Assembly: GCF_001282725.1 (NCBI RefSeq)
Contig: NZ_LN876587.1
Location: 1,421,695 to 1,485,694, forward strand
Direction of reading: 5' to 3'
Source: Inediibacterium massiliense
Lineage (GTDB): Bacteria > Bacillota > Clostridia > Peptostreptococcales > Thermotaleaceae
DNA: 64,000 nt
The translations under genes were made by a program, and so were the position numbers. The notes under the pieces are model-generated. The model was not told the DNA's origin and made no database searches. It was given only the letters and a program-made list of their open reading frames with translations. This document shows, piece by piece, positions 1 to 9,092 of this stretch; the first letter of the stretch is position 1, and each line of letters begins with the position of its first letter.

Positions 1-761
1 TCTATATTAAAATATTTTACTCTATCTTTTAAATTAGGATCTATTAATTCCACCAACTCTAAAATACTCTTATACTTTTCTTTATCATTAATGATAAATT
101 GATCTATATCTTGAGTAAATGAATCTCTTACTGTTCGATGCAATAGATCCATGTCTTTATAAATAACTCTTGGAGCAAATCCTAATTTTTTTTCTTTTTC
201 AATTTTTTGCCATAGCTTTAATAAAAATTTCAAGTCATCTTTTAATTCTTTTTCTTCTTTTCCCTCTCCAGCTGTTCTTATGATGATTCCCACATTTTGT
301 GGTCTAATTTGCTCTATTATTTTTCTAAGCCTATCTCTTTCTTCTTCTTTTTCTATTCTTCTAGAAATCCCAACATAATTATTTCCTGGCATTAAAACTA
401 AATATCTTCCTGGAAGTGTCAAATGAGTGGTCACTCTTGCTCCTTTTGTTCCCATAGGTTCTTTGGTTACTTGAACAATAATCTCTTGTCCATTTTTGAC
501 AGCCTCTTTAATAGATATCCCTTTTTTTCCTTGTGAATAAGGAATTGCATCTTTTACATATAAGAAGCCATTTTTTTCAAGACCCATATCTACAAATGCT
601 GCCTGCATACCTGGCAATACATTTGTCACTCTTCCTTTATAGATATTTCCTACTACTCTTTTATAATGATCTGTTTCCATATATATTTCTGACAACTCTT
701 CATCTTCTAAAAGAGCAACTCTAATTTGATTTAAACTAGCATCCACAACAATTTCATTCAT
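1..761 (-). CDS. rng: Ribonuclease G (Rne/Rng family), 5' part only
   Basis: The reverse strand reads open from an ATG at 761 to the window edge, so about 253 N-terminal residues are seen and the catalytic C-terminal part is outside. The protein starts MNEIVVDASLNQIRVALL and contains an S1-like RNA-binding segment (GMQAAFVDMGLEKNGFLYV, about residues 50-70), typical of RNase G/E, an endoribonuclease for rRNA and mRNA processing. The ATG at 761 is preferred over an in-frame ATG at 767 because AGGAGG lies 8 nt before 761 but only 2 nt before 767. It is the last visible gene of a run with the TIGR03936 and TIGR03960 proteins, the usual neighbours of rng and rplU-rpmA in Clostridia. Confidence 0.92.
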   Translation of the reverse strand, partial: MNEIVVDASLNQIRVALLEDEELSEIYMETDHYKRVVGNIYKGRVTNVLPGMQAAFVDMGLEKNGFLYVKDAIPYSQGKKGISIKEAVKNGQEIIVQVTKEPMGTKGARVTTHLTLPGRYLVLMPGNNYVGISRRIEKEEERDRLRKIIEQIRPQNVGIIIRTAGEGKEEKELKDDLKFLLKLWQKIEKEKKLGFAPRVIYKDMDLLHRTVRDSFTQDIDQFIINDKEKYKSILELVELIDPNLKDRVKYFNI

Positions 762-782
762 TCCCATACCCTCCTACAACCA

Positions 783-1499
783 TTATGCAGTTATATCTAA
801 TGGTGTAACTAGTTTTTCGTTCTCCAACCCATACAAGTCTAACCTATGAATACGAATTTTTTGAGCATCTATAGGCATATGGAAAATTTCTTCTAGTTTT
901 TGTATGACAACTTCTGGTTTTATATTTCCTTTACTTCCTGCCTTTAATAACATCTTCAATATACAATAATCTTCTTCATGACTTGATAATTCTATTTTTT
1001 CTATTAAAGGTCTAATATTTACTACTTTTTTTTGTTCTCTTCCTTTTTTCTTTACTGTTTTTTCCATCCATATTTCTTCTTCATTCATCAATTGATCCAT
1101 AATATTTTTTATATCACACTCTTTCATTTTTTGTGTGAAAGGACATTTAATCATATAAGTAGAATACTCTATAAACGCCATTAATGCTTCACTCTTTATA
1201 GGGATATATTTACATCCTAATACTTCAATCCCTTGTGGTAATTCTTCGTTTATTGTTTTTTTAAACCATTCTAAATCTATTTGTTCCTCTACTTCTATAT
1301 CCATATATTCTCCATCACTAGATACTCCTAAAGCTAGAGCTGTAGCAAAAGAAATCTTTGGATGGGGATTAAATCCTTGAGAAAAAGATAAGGAAATCCT
1401 AGCCCTTCTTAAAGCTCTTTCCATAAGTCTTAATAAATCCAAATGAGAAATAAAAATCATCCATTCTTTTTTTGTAAATCGAATTCTAATTTTATACAT
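783..1499 (-). CDS. TIGR03936 family radical SAM-associated protein (DUF2344)
   Basis: A 238-residue soluble protein starting MYKIRIRFTKKEWMIFISHLD and containing SFSQGFNPHPKISFA, the signature of the DUF2344/TIGR03936 family. Its members are found beside, or fused to, the TIGR03960 radical SAM protein, and the biochemical role is unproven. The gene overlaps the end of the upstream radical SAM gene by 8 bases, which suggests translational coupling. The ATG at 1499 is chosen over the GTG at 1508 because GGGGGT sits 7 nt ahead of it. The lysine-rich insert at about residues 125-150 is not unusual for the family. An RNA- or tRNA-modification role is only an inference from the neighbours. Confidence 0.88.
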   Translation of the reverse strand: MYKIRIRFTKKEWMIFISHLDLLRLMERALRRARISLSFSQGFNPHPKISFATALALGVSSDGEYMDIEVEEQIDLEWFKKTINEELPQGIEVLGCKYIPIKSEALMAFIEYSTYMIKCPFTQKMKECDIKNIMDQLMNEEEIWMEKTVKKKGREQKKVVNIRPLIEKIELSSHEEDYCILKMLLKAGSKGNIKPEVVIQKLEEIFHMPIDAQKIRIHRLDLYGLENEKLVTPLDITA

Positions 1500-3336
1500 T
1501 ACATACACCCCCTAGACTTCCTTTATTGATTCCACAGGCACTACATCCTTTTCTACAATCAGGGGTTAATATGCCCTTGTGTGCCTTTTCATTTTCCTTT
1601 TTTAAATATTCTTTACTCACACCTATATCAATAAAATCCCACGGAAAAATTTCATCGTAACTTCTTTGTCTATTTGCATAAAAATGAGGATCTATATGAC
1701 AATCTTCAAAAGCTTGCATCCATTTTTCATAATCAAAATGATCTCCCCAACCATCAAACTTACATCCTAATTCCCAAGCTTTCATTAAAACCTTTCCTAC
1801 TTTTCTATCTCCTCTTGCAAACACTCCTTCTAAAAAGCTTGTTTTTGTATCATGATAATTGTATTTTATGTTTTTATGTCTTAATTTTTCTTTCAAATAG
1901 TATTGCTTTTCTTTTAAAGTTTCAATAGAGTCTTGTCCATGCCACTGAAAAGGAGTACATGCCTTTGGAACAAAAGAAGACGTACTAATAGTTACTTTAA
2001 GTCCCTTTCCTCTTTTCTCTTTTGGAGTATCATAATAAAGATTTACTACTTTATAGGCTAAATCCACAATTCCATCTAAATCTTCATAGGTTTCTGTAGG
2101 AAGACCAATCATAAAATAAAGCTTTATGCTATTCCATCCAAGAGAAAAAGCATCTTTCATAGCATCTATTAAATCTTTTTCTGTAATCCCTTTATTAATA
2201 ACATCTCTAAGCCTTTGAGTTCCTGCCTCTGGTGCAAAAGTAAGTCCTGTTTTTCTAACCTTTTGTATTTGCTCAATGACTTCTAGTGGGAATTTATCTA
2301 GTCTTAAAGATGGCAAAGACAATCCTATTTTGTCTTTTTCATTTTCTTTCATCAAATGCTCAATAAGTGGTTCAATTTGAGAATAATCACTTGTACTTAA
2401 AGATGATAAAGATAATTCTTCATATCCTGTATTTTCTAAAAGTTTTTTTGCTAAAGTCTTTACTTTCTCTATACTTCTTTCTCTTACAGGTCTATAGATC
2501 ATTCCTGCTTGACAAAATCTACAGCCTCTTGTACATCCCCTAAAAATCTCTACCATTGCTCTATTATGAACAATATCTGTAAAGGGTACAATCACCTCTT
2601 GTGGGTAATAAATATCATCTAAATTGTTTATAATTCTTTTTGTTATTTTTTTAGGATATGTTTCACTTTTAGGTATAAATTCTTTGATAGTACCATCTTC
2701 ATGATAAACTACATCATAAAATTTAGGAACATATACACCTTTGATATCTGCAATTTCTTCTAAAAATTCTTCTTTAGAAGCTTTTCTTTTTTTCCACTCT
2801 TTATATTTTGCTAGTATTTCAAGATTTACTTCTTCTCCTTCTCCTAACACAAAAAAATCTATAATCTCTGCCAAAGGCTCTGGATTATAAGCACAAGGTC
2901 CTCCTGCCATAATAAAAGGATAATCTTTTTTTCTATCTTCACTTTTAATAGGAATATGTCCTAGATCTAATATATTTAATATATTGCTATAACTTAGCTC
3001 ATATTGAAGAGTAAAGGCGATCATATCTAAATCTTTAATAGGACTATGACTTTCTAATGTAAATAGTGGAATGTTTTCTTTTCTTAAAAGATTCTCTAAA
3101 TCCATCCATGGTGCAAATATTCTCTCACAAAAAATATCTTTTTGTTTATTTTTTAGATTATATAAAATATGCATACCTAAATGAGACATACCTACCTCAT
3201 AAACATCTGGAAAAGAAAATCCAAATCTTATGGAAACATCCTCTAATGATTTGTTCACAGAGTTTATTTCTTGTCCTATATATCTTGCTGGTTTTTCTAC
3301 TTGTAAAAGTAATTCCTGAAGCTTTGGTCTGTTCAT
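1492..3336 (-). CDS. TIGR03960 family B12-binding radical SAM protein
   Basis: A 614-residue protein with an N-terminal B12-binding-like region (about 1-190; GMSHLGMHILYNL, FVLGEGEE) and a radical SAM core carrying the 4Fe-4S motif CTRGCRFCQAG (CxxxCxxC) near residue 268. The C-terminus has another cysteine set (DCRKGCSACG). The family is widespread in Clostridia next to rng and TIGR03936. Its substrate is not established. GGAGG lies just before the ATG at 3336. The 91-base gap up to spoIVFB has no clear terminator, so read-through from the sporulation operon is possible. Confidence 0.9.
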   Translation of the reverse strand: MNRPKLQELLLQVEKPARYIGQEINSVNKSLEDVSIRFGFSFPDVYEVGMSHLGMHILYNLKNKQKDIFCERIFAPWMDLENLLRKENIPLFTLESHSPIKDLDMIAFTLQYELSYSNILNILDLGHIPIKSEDRKKDYPFIMAGGPCAYNPEPLAEIIDFFVLGEGEEVNLEILAKYKEWKKRKASKEEFLEEIADIKGVYVPKFYDVVYHEDGTIKEFIPKSETYPKKITKRIINNLDDIYYPQEVIVPFTDIVHNRAMVEIFRGCTRGCRFCQAGMIYRPVRERSIEKVKTLAKKLLENTGYEELSLSSLSTSDYSQIEPLIEHLMKENEKDKIGLSLPSLRLDKFPLEVIEQIQKVRKTGLTFAPEAGTQRLRDVINKGITEKDLIDAMKDAFSLGWNSIKLYFMIGLPTETYEDLDGIVDLAYKVVNLYYDTPKEKRGKGLKVTISTSSFVPKACTPFQWHGQDSIETLKEKQYYLKEKLRHKNIKYNYHDTKTSFLEGVFARGDRKVGKVLMKAWELGCKFDGWGDHFDYEKWMQAFEDCHIDPHFYANRQRSYDEIFPWDFIDIGVSKEYLKKENEKAHKGILTPDCRKGCSACGINKGSLGGVCNV

Positions 3337-3427
3337 CTTTTTCCTCCTAAAAATATCTTCTCTTTTGTATTATCTCTACTTTTATATTCTTTGATACTCA
3401 ATGTTTTTGTATTACTATTCTACCATT

Positions 3428-4306
3428 TTACTTATTTATTAACAACTTTTCTAGTGTTGTATTTACACCGTATTTTATCATTCCTTCAAACAAATCATTT
3501 TCTGTTAGCATACCCATCATATTGCATTTTTCATCCATTACAATAATCATATAATACTTTCTTGGAATAAACTGATTTAGTACTTCTTGAATAGAAGTAT
3601 TTTTTAAAGCCGTCAAATGTTTTGTATGTAACATGCCCCTTTGAAGAAGGTGTTGTTTCTTTAGACTAATTTCTTTCATAAAAATAAAAGCTGCCATCTT
3701 ATATTCTTTACATGCAGCAATATACAAAAAAATAGCTAAACAAGATAAATAAATATGAAATGGATTAGACCTATATAATAAAATCCCTATCATAAAAAGT
3801 ATAACACTTATACTCTTAGATAAAATAGCTACCAATTTAGTAGCTTTTTTGATTCCTATAAAATAAGCACAATAAGCTCTTATAATCCTTCCTCCATCTA
3901 ATGGCAATATAGGAATTAAATTGAATATCCCAATTATAAAATTCGATAAAATAAAAAAAACAAATAATTCATGGGTATACATTCCTGCATTGTATAATTC
4001 ATACCCTAATAAAGCCATTACTAAATTAAAAAGTGGTCCTGCTGCTGCAATAAATATTTCATGAGATGGATGTATAGCTACCTCTCCTACTACTTTCGCC
4101 ACTCCTCCAAAGGGAAAAAGCTCAATGCTACTAAGTTGATACCCAAATTTTTTTGCAGCTATCATATGAGCACCTTCATGTAATAGCACAATAAATAAAG
4201 ATATTATTAAATTTTTTATATATCCCAATAAAAAAAATATCAAAAAAACAATAGATAATAAAGGATTCATCTCAATATCTATTCCCAATATTTTTACAAT
4301 CCTCAT
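3428..4306 (-). CDS. spoIVFB: SpoIVFB-like site-2 (M50) intramembrane metalloprotease with CBS region
   Basis: A 292-residue polytopic membrane protein. The zinc motif HEGAH (HExxH) is at about residues 44-48 and the third ligand motif LPLDGGR is near residue 137, as in S2P proteases. The last 80 residues look like a CBS module (MIIVMDEKCNMMGMLTENDLFEG). In Bacillus, SpoIVFB cleaves pro-sigma-K in the outer forespore membrane and its CBS domain senses ATP. Pairing with the upstream spoIVFA gene (15-base gap) and the sigma-E-like promoter of that gene support the same role here. The start at 4306 has GGTGG 7 nt upstream. Confidence 0.9.
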   Translation of the reverse strand: MRIVKILGIDIEMNPLLSIVFLIFFLLGYIKNLIISLFIVLLHEGAHMIAAKKFGYQLSSIELFPFGGVAKVVGEVAIHPSHEIFIAAAGPLFNLVMALLGYELYNAGMYTHELFVFFILSNFIIGIFNLIPILPLDGGRIIRAYCAYFIGIKKATKLVAILSKSISVILFMIGILLYRSNPFHIYLSCLAIFLYIAACKEYKMAAFIFMKEISLKKQHLLQRGMLHTKHLTALKNTSIQEVLNQFIPRKYYMIIVMDEKCNMMGMLTENDLFEGMIKYGVNTTLEKLLINK

Positions 4307-4321
4307 TCATATACCACCTTG

Positions 4322-5047
4322 CTAAAGCATTTTTTTGTCAAATGAGATGTAATTAGTTGGATCTACTACTTTTCCATCTACCCAAAGTTCAAAATGTAAA
4401 TAGGTATTTTCTTCTTTTGGTTTATGAATGACTGCAATAGACTCTCCCTTTTGTATCTTCTGTCCTTTTTTGGCATAAACATCTGAACAATTGCCATACA
4501 AAGAAAATATATTTGTATTATGTTTTACTTTTATATACTTTCCTAAGCTATCTCCTTCTCCAACCTCTACTACTTCTCCGTCTCCTATACATACAATTTC
4601 TTTTTTCTCCTTAACCTGTATATCTACTCCTCTTTGAAATGTCTTTGTATGTAAAAGGGGTTCTGTATTTTCTCCATAATTAGAAATAATATCGCCCTCC
4701 ATAGGAACTACAAAATTATACTTTGAATTTTCACTCTTAGAAAAATGATCAAAAACATTTACTACTTTGTCTGGTACTTTAGGTATTTCTTTTGCATATC
4801 TTAAAACTTTTTTTGCTGTATTTTTCATATTCATCTCATGGTTAAGAGAAGTTTTAATCACACCTGTGACTTTATTTGTAATAGGTGTATTCATATGCTT
4901 AACACATATAACCAGTAATACAATAATGATAGACAATATTGTTTTTTTAAACATCTTACTATAAAATTCTTTCTGTCGGTCTTTTGGTTTCATATAAGGC
5001 ATACTCTTTTGTCTATTGACATTCATTGGATCATATAATGGTTTCAT
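4322..5047 (-). CDS. spoIVFA: SpoIVFA-like stage IV sporulation protein with LytM/M23 domain
   Basis: A 241-residue protein with one membrane segment at about residues 33-48 (TILSIIIVLLVICV) and a C-terminal M23/LytM-type domain (about 120-235; GVDIQVKEKKEIVCIGDGEV, YLHFELWVDGKVVDP). The histidine and aspartate set of active M23 peptidases is not intact: HTKTFQRGVDI replaces the usual HxGxD. This fits a regulator rather than an enzyme. In Bacillus, SpoIVFA anchors and inhibits SpoIVFB until the SpoIVB signal arrives. GGAGGGG precedes the ATG. Confidence 0.85.
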   Translation of the reverse strand: MKPLYDPMNVNRQKSMPYMKPKDRQKEFYSKMFKKTILSIIIVLLVICVKHMNTPITNKVTGVIKTSLNHEMNMKNTAKKVLRYAKEIPKVPDKVVNVFDHFSKSENSKYNFVVPMEGDIISNYGENTEPLLHTKTFQRGVDIQVKEKKEIVCIGDGEVVEVGEGDSLGKYIKVKHNTNIFSLYGNCSDVYAKKGQKIQKGESIAVIHKPKEENTYLHFELWVDGKVVDPTNYISFDKKML

Positions 5048-5077
5048 AATTCCCCTCCTTATGTTGATGCTACTATC

Positions 5078-5106
5078 ATTGTATTGTTAAAAAGGAGGAA
5101 ATATTA
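5078..5106 (-). promoter_or_regulatory. Sigma-E-type promoter of spoIVFA-spoIVFB
   Basis: On the minus strand TAATATT (5100-5106) fits the sigma-E -35 pattern KMATATT fully. After 14 bases comes AATACAAT (5078-5085), one mismatch from the -10 pattern CATACAnT. It lies about 30 bases before the spoIVFA start. The Bacillus spoIVF operon is known to be sigma-E controlled. The match is by eye only. Confidence 0.6.
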
Positions 5107-5111
5107 CACAA

Positions 5112-5145
5112 ATTAAAAGGGCTAAAGCTTTCACTTTAGTCCTTT
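5112..5145 (-). terminator. Terminator overlapping the apbE stop codon
   Basis: AAAGGACTAAAG and CTTTAGCCCTTT form a 12-base stem (one G-U-type mismatch) with a 6-base loop, followed on the minus strand by TTTTAATTTG. It separates apbE from the sigma-E-driven spoIVFA unit. Confidence 0.6.
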
Positions 5146-6170
5146 AATTGAAATTTTTCATTGGTAATATTAAATTTTTCCTTTAATCCAGATGATACAT
5201 ATACCCCTTTGTCTTGTGTAATCAATATACATTCTACATTTTCTAGGCTTTCTATAAGCTTCATTCCCTCATCTACTCCTAATATATAGGTTGCTGTAGA
5301 TAGTGCATCTGCATCCATAGATTGATCTGTAACAATAGTTGCACTAATAATCCCATTTTCTGCTGGATATCCTTTATAAGGATCTATAATATGATGGTAT
5401 CTTTGATTATTCTGAATAAAAAATCTTTCATAATTTCCTGATGTTACAACAGCTTGATTCGATATTTCCAAAGTCCCCATATGAGTACCTGTTTTTTGTA
5501 GTGGATCCTGTATTCCAATCTTCCAATGAGATCCATCTAGTTTGTTCCCTACTGCATATATATTTCCACCTAAATTAATTAGGGCATGTTCTATTTTTTC
5601 TTTTTTTAATATTTTATATACTTCATCTGCTGCATACCCTTTTGCAATTCCTCCTAAATCAATACGCATACCCTTTTTCTCTAATTTAAAATATTTCTCA
5701 TCTTTTTGTTTTATCAGGTGATAATCTACATATTGTAATGCATTTTCTATTTCTTCCTGAGAAGGAATTCTTTCTCTATCTGTTCCAATTCCCCATAGCT
5801 CCACCAATTTACCGGTTGTAGGATCAAAAGCTCCTTTAGATAATTCTCCATAAATTAGGGATTTTTTTAAAACTTCGCTTGTATCTTGACTTACCTTTAT
5901 AAAATTTTCTCCTGATGCATGATTAATCTTATTAATTTCACTATCTTCTAAATTGATACTCATTTTCTTTTCTATTTCTTGAATTCTATCAAAACATTTT
6001 TTTATGATTTGTCTACCCTGCTGTTCGTCATCTGTCCAAATGGTAATCTTTAAATAGGTTCCAAGCATATAACTAGAATCTTCAACTGGTTTTATTTCTT
6101 TACTACATCCTGATAAAAAAATTAAAAGAATAAAAATATATAAAGTCCATATAGAAATTTTTTTTCCCAT
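5136..6170 (-). CDS. apbE: FAD:protein FMN transferase ApbE, lipoprotein
   Basis: A 344-residue lipoprotein: a short basic N-terminus, a hydrophobic segment and the lipobox LSGC near residue 21, then an ApbE domain (SYMLGTYLKITIW; RIDLGGIAKGYAADEV; VTSGNYERFF; HHIIDPYKGYPAENG; DALSTATYILG). ApbE enzymes transfer FMN from FAD to a Thr/Ser of flavoproteins on the outer face of the membrane. Likely local targets are RnfG (SGAT) and RnfD (STAT). The reading frame extends upstream into mgsA, but the ATG at 6170, with GGAG before it, is the only start that gives a clean lipoprotein signal. It is probably transcribed with rodA and mgsA. Confidence 0.93.
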   Translation of the reverse strand: MGKKISIWTLYIFILLIFLSGCSKEIKPVEDSSYMLGTYLKITIWTDDEQQGRQIIKKCFDRIQEIEKKMSINLEDSEINKINHASGENFIKVSQDTSEVLKKSLIYGELSKGAFDPTTGKLVELWGIGTDRERIPSQEEIENALQYVDYHLIKQKDEKYFKLEKKGMRIDLGGIAKGYAADEVYKILKKEKIEHALINLGGNIYAVGNKLDGSHWKIGIQDPLQKTGTHMGTLEISNQAVVTSGNYERFFIQNNQRYHHIIDPYKGYPAENGIISATIVTDQSMDADALSTATYILGVDEGMKLIESLENVECILITQDKGVYVSSGLKEKFNITNEKFQLKD

Positions 6171-6205
6171 TTTCTTCACTCCATATTTTACATCCAAAAT
6201 TTTTG

Positions 6206-6233
6206 AACTCCTAATACAATTGTATTGGGAGTT
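6206..6233. repeat. 28-base near-perfect palindrome between mgsA and apbE
   Basis: Two 14-base arms (6206-6219 and 6220-6233) are inverted copies with one T:G difference and essentially no loop. On the minus strand no proper T-run follows, so it is a poor terminator. It may be an mRNA-stabilising or processing hairpin between mgsA and apbE. Confidence 0.45.
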
Positions 6234-6240
6234 ACAAACG

Positions 6241-6648
6241 TTAGTAATCATATTTTTTAATAATTTCTCTCCAATGAAACTCTCCTCTTTCCATAGCTCG
6301 AAGAAGTATTTCTGCTGTTGCAATATTCGTTGCTACTGGAATTTTATAAACATCACATAATCTTAATAAAGCTAATATATCTGGCTCATGAGGTTGAGCA
6401 GTAAGGGGATCTCTCAAAAAAATTACTAAATCCACTTTATTTTGAGCAATCTCAGCTCCTACCTGTTGATCTCCTCCCAAAGGTCCTGATTGAAACTTTG
6501 TAACATTTAGTCCTGTAGCCTCTTCAATTTTTTTCCCTGTAGTACCTGTAGCAATTAAATCATACTTTTTTAAAGTATCTTGATAGGCTATCGTAAAATT
6601 GACTATACTTTCCTTTTTCTTGTCATGTGCAACTAATGCAATTTTCAT
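6241..6648 (-). CDS. mgsA: Methylglyoxal synthase
   Basis: A 135-residue cytosolic enzyme that turns dihydroxyacetone phosphate into methylglyoxal and phosphate, a bypass used when phosphorylated sugars pile up. Family motifs are present: the phosphate-binding ATGTTG, the catalytic aspartate region [13 protein letters not shown], and [12 protein letters not shown] with the active-site histidine. The ATG at 6648 is preferred over the in-frame ATG at 6669 because GAGGAG lies 9 nt before it and nothing suitable precedes 6669. It directly follows rodA, as in many Clostridia. Confidence 0.95.
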   Translation of the reverse strand: MKIALVAHDKKKESIVNFTIAYQDTLKKYDLIATGTTGKKIEEATGLNVTKFQSGPLGGDQQVGAEIAQNKVDLVIFLRDPLTAQPHEPDILALLRLCDVYKIPVATNIATAEILLRAMERGEFHWREIIKKYDY

Positions 6649-6670
6649 GTTTATCTTCTCCTCACCCATT

Positions 6671-7777
6671 TTAAAAATTTATTTTTTGTCTTCTCATGCC
6701 TATATTTAAGACAATTCCAATTGCAATCATATTTGTCATCAGAGAACTTCCTCCATAGCTTAGAAAAGGAAGAGTTACTCCTGTAACAGGCATCACTCCC
6801 ATAGTCATTCCAATATTTTCAAAAATCTGAAAAGCAAACATAGATGTAATTCCTACAGCAATCAAACATCCATATAAATCTTTTGCATTTTTTGCAATTT
6901 TAATCATTTTATATAAAAATAAAAAATAAAGAACAAGAATAATAAATCCACCTATAAATCCAAACTCTTCTCCTAATACTGCAAAAATAAAATCTGATTC
7001 TTGTACAGGTAAAAAATTATAATTATTTTGGGTTCCTTGATATAACCCTTTTCCTAATAGTTGTCCTGATCCAATAGCTATTTTTGACTGCATAACATGA
7101 TAATTTCCTGGAAGACTTAGATCAGAAGGATTTAAATAAGCATCAATTCTAACTCTTTGATGTGGAGCCATTAGCTTGTACACCAGAGGTAGAGAAACAG
7201 CTCCAGCAAATATGCCCTTCCCAATTAACTTGGAATCTAGTCCTGATACAAATATCATTCCAAATATAATAACCATAAAAACAAGTGCATTTCCAAGATC
7301 TGGCTCTTTCAAAACAAGTAAAACAGGTAAAGCTGCATATGCTCCTATTGGAAGTAGATCTTTTATCGTATCTAACCTATTTTGCTTATCTTCTAAAAAT
7401 TTTGCAAAAGAAAGAATAAACCCTATCTTTACGATTTCAGAAGGTTGTATATCAATAGGTCCTAAGTTGATCCAGCTTCTTGCTCCAAACTGCTCTTTTC
7501 CGATTCCAGGTATATATACTAATAAAAGCAGCAATATACAAGCAACATAAATATGTTTTTGAAAATTTGCAAAAGTATTATAGTCAATAAATAAGATAAA
7601 CACCACTGCAATTATACCTAAAAAGAAAGCAATAGCTTGTATTTGTACTTTTCTAGTTATACCATTTTGTGTAATATGGGTTGCACTACTAATCATCATT
7701 AAACTGATACAAAATAACACCACAACCAAAATAATAACTCCTACATCAATATGTTTGATTAATTTTTTATCTATCAT
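6671..7777 (-). CDS. rodA: Rod shape-determining protein RodA (SEDS glycosyltransferase)
   Basis: A 368-residue polytopic protein of the FtsW/RodA/SpoVE family, which polymerises lipid II for side-wall growth together with a class B PBP. Motifs seen: the loop [21 protein letters not shown] cut here to its core [15 protein letters not shown], the region [18 protein letters not shown], and the C-terminal [10 protein letters not shown]. The likely partner PBP2 (mrdA) and MreBCD are encoded just upstream. RodA has its own promoter after the min-operon terminator. Confidence 0.95.
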   Translation of the reverse strand: MIDKKLIKHIDVGVIILVVVLFCISLMMISSATHITQNGITRKVQIQAIAFFLGIIAVVFILFIDYNTFANFQKHIYVACILLLLLVYIPGIGKEQFGARSWINLGPIDIQPSEIVKIGFILSFAKFLEDKQNRLDTIKDLLPIGAYAALPVLLVLKEPDLGNALVFMVIIFGMIFVSGLDSKLIGKGIFAGAVSLPLVYKLMAPHQRVRIDAYLNPSDLSLPGNYHVMQSKIAIGSGQLLGKGLYQGTQNNYNFLPVQESDFIFAVLGEEFGFIGGFIILVLYFLFLYKMIKIAKNAKDLYGCLIAVGITSMFAFQIFENIGMTMGVMPVTGVTLPFLSYGGSSLMTNMIAIGIVLNIGMRRQKINF

Positions 7778-7807
7778 TGTACACCTCTTTTAATATACTT
7801 CATTATG

Positions 7808-7837
7808 ATTATAACATATTCATCTTTTTTTACTCAA
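7808..7837 (-). promoter_or_regulatory. Sigma-A promoter of rodA-mgsA(-apbE)
   Basis: Minus strand TTGAGT (7832-7837), an 18-base spacer, then a perfect TATAAT (7808-7813), about 35 bases before the rodA start. It lies downstream of the minE terminator and so begins a new transcription unit. Confidence 0.65.
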
Positions 7838-7922
7838 TATAAATCTAATTTTATGACGAATATTGTAATAGTAAATCTGAATTTCTAAATTCATTTAAAA
7901 TTTATATAATTTCGCAAATAAT

Positions 7923-7965
7923 AAAAAAGTCTTTCATTGAAAATTTCTCAATGTAGACTTTTTTA
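7923..7965 (-). terminator. Terminator after minE
   Basis: Minus strand stem AAAGTCTACATTGAG pairing with CAATG(A)AAGACTTT, followed by TTTTTTATT. It closes the minCDE unit 5 bases after the minE stop. Confidence 0.75.
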
Positions 7966-7969
7966 TTAT

Positions 7970-8245
7970 TTATTTTGTCTTCATTTTTTTTATAGGAATA
8001 TTTGCAATGAGTGCAGGAATCATTGCATTGTCTATACTTCTTTTTGTCTTTGTAATTTTTATATCCAGCCCTGCTTCATCAATTTCTATATAATCAGATA
8101 TGACATTTAATATATCTCCTTTTATCATTTCTAAAAAATGAGGAGAACAATGTGTTCGGTCATGTACTAATACTAATTTTAATCTTTCTTTTGCAACATT
8201 TTTGCTGGAAGAGCTATCTCTACTAAACAGCTTAAAAACGTCCAT
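7970..8245 (-). CDS. minE: Cell division topological specificity factor MinE
   Basis: A 91-residue protein: an N-terminal MinD-binding region (about 1-35; SKNVAKERLKLVLVHDR) and a C-terminal topological domain (CSPHFLEMIKGDILNVISDYI). MinE displaces MinCD from midcell by stimulating the MinD ATPase. Its presence means the Min system here should oscillate or be MinE-controlled, unlike Bacillus, which uses DivIVA/MinJ. It is the last gene of minC-minD-minE and is followed by a terminator. Confidence 0.95.
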   Translation of the reverse strand: MDVFKLFSRDSSSSKNVAKERLKLVLVHDRTHCSPHFLEMIKGDILNVISDYIEIDEAGLDIKITKTKRSIDNAMIPALIANIPIKKMKTK

Positions 8246-8263
8246 TCTTTTCTCTCCCCCTTC

Positions 8264-9058
8264 TTATTTCATTCCAAATAGCTTTCTTAGTTTTGACAAG
8301 AAAGTTTCTTGTCCTTCCAGTTCAAGAAATGGAATCTCTTCTCCTAAAATACGTTTTGTAATATTTCTATAGGCTTGTCCTGCCATGGTACTAGAATCTG
8401 TTACAGCAGGTTCCCCTTTATTTGTAGATATGACAATATACTCATCATCAGGGACAACACCTAAAAGATCAATAGCTAATATGTCAATCATATCCTCAAT
8501 ATTCATCATATCTCCCTTTTTTACCATATCAATTCTTAGTCTGTTAATTACCAATTGAGGATTTCTTAATTCAGCTGCTTCTAACAATCCTATGATTCTA
8601 TCTGCATCTCTTACAGCTGATATTTCAGGAGTAGTAACCACCAACGCTCTATCTGCCCCTGCAATAGCATTTTTAAATCCTTGCTCAATTCCTGCAGGAC
8701 AATCTACTATAACAAAATCAAAAATTTCTTTTAATTCATTACAAAGATTTTGCATTTGTTCAGGCTTAAGAGCCGTTTTATCTTTTGTTTGGGCAGCAGG
8801 AAGTAGAAATAATCCATCGTATCTTTTATCTTTAATAAGTGCTTGCCTTAACCTACATACACCCTCTACTACATCTACAATATCATATACAATTCTATTT
8901 TCAAGTCCCATTACTACATCTAAATTTCTAAGACCAATATCTGCATCTACAACGACTACTTTTTTACCTTCCAAAACTAGTCCTGTTCCCAGATTGGCAG
9001 TGGTAGTAGTTTTTCCAACTCCACCTTTTCCTGATGTTATAACAATTACTTCACCCAT
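8264..9058 (-). CDS. minD: Septum site-determining ATPase MinD
   Basis: A 264-residue ParA/MRP-type ATPase with the deviant Walker A motif GKGGVGKTT near residue 10, the switch region VDADIGLRNLD, and a C-terminal amphipathic membrane-targeting helix (FLSKLRKLFGMK). It recruits MinC to the membrane to block FtsZ rings near the poles. The start MGEVIVIT at 9058 is chosen because GGAGG lies 8 nt upstream; ATGs at 9064 and 9076 are too close to, or upstream of, that site. Confidence 0.96.
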   Translation of the reverse strand: MGEVIVITSGKGGVGKTTTTANLGTGLVLEGKKVVVVDADIGLRNLDVVMGLENRIVYDIVDVVEGVCRLRQALIKDKRYDGLFLLPAAQTKDKTALKPEQMQNLCNELKEIFDFVIVDCPAGIEQGFKNAIAGADRALVVTTPEISAVRDADRIIGLLEAAELRNPQLVINRLRIDMVKKGDMMNIEDMIDILAIDLLGVVPDDEYIVISTNKGEPAVTDSSTMAGQAYRNITKRILGEEIPFLELEGQETFLSKLRKLFGMK

Positions 9059-9092
9059 TTTCATTCCCTCCATCATTTACATTAATCAGTTC

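Noticed and set aside
6171-6323. N-terminal extension of ApbE into mgsA
   Set aside because: The lipoprotein signal must be at the N-terminus, and the ATG at 6170 has a ribosome site.
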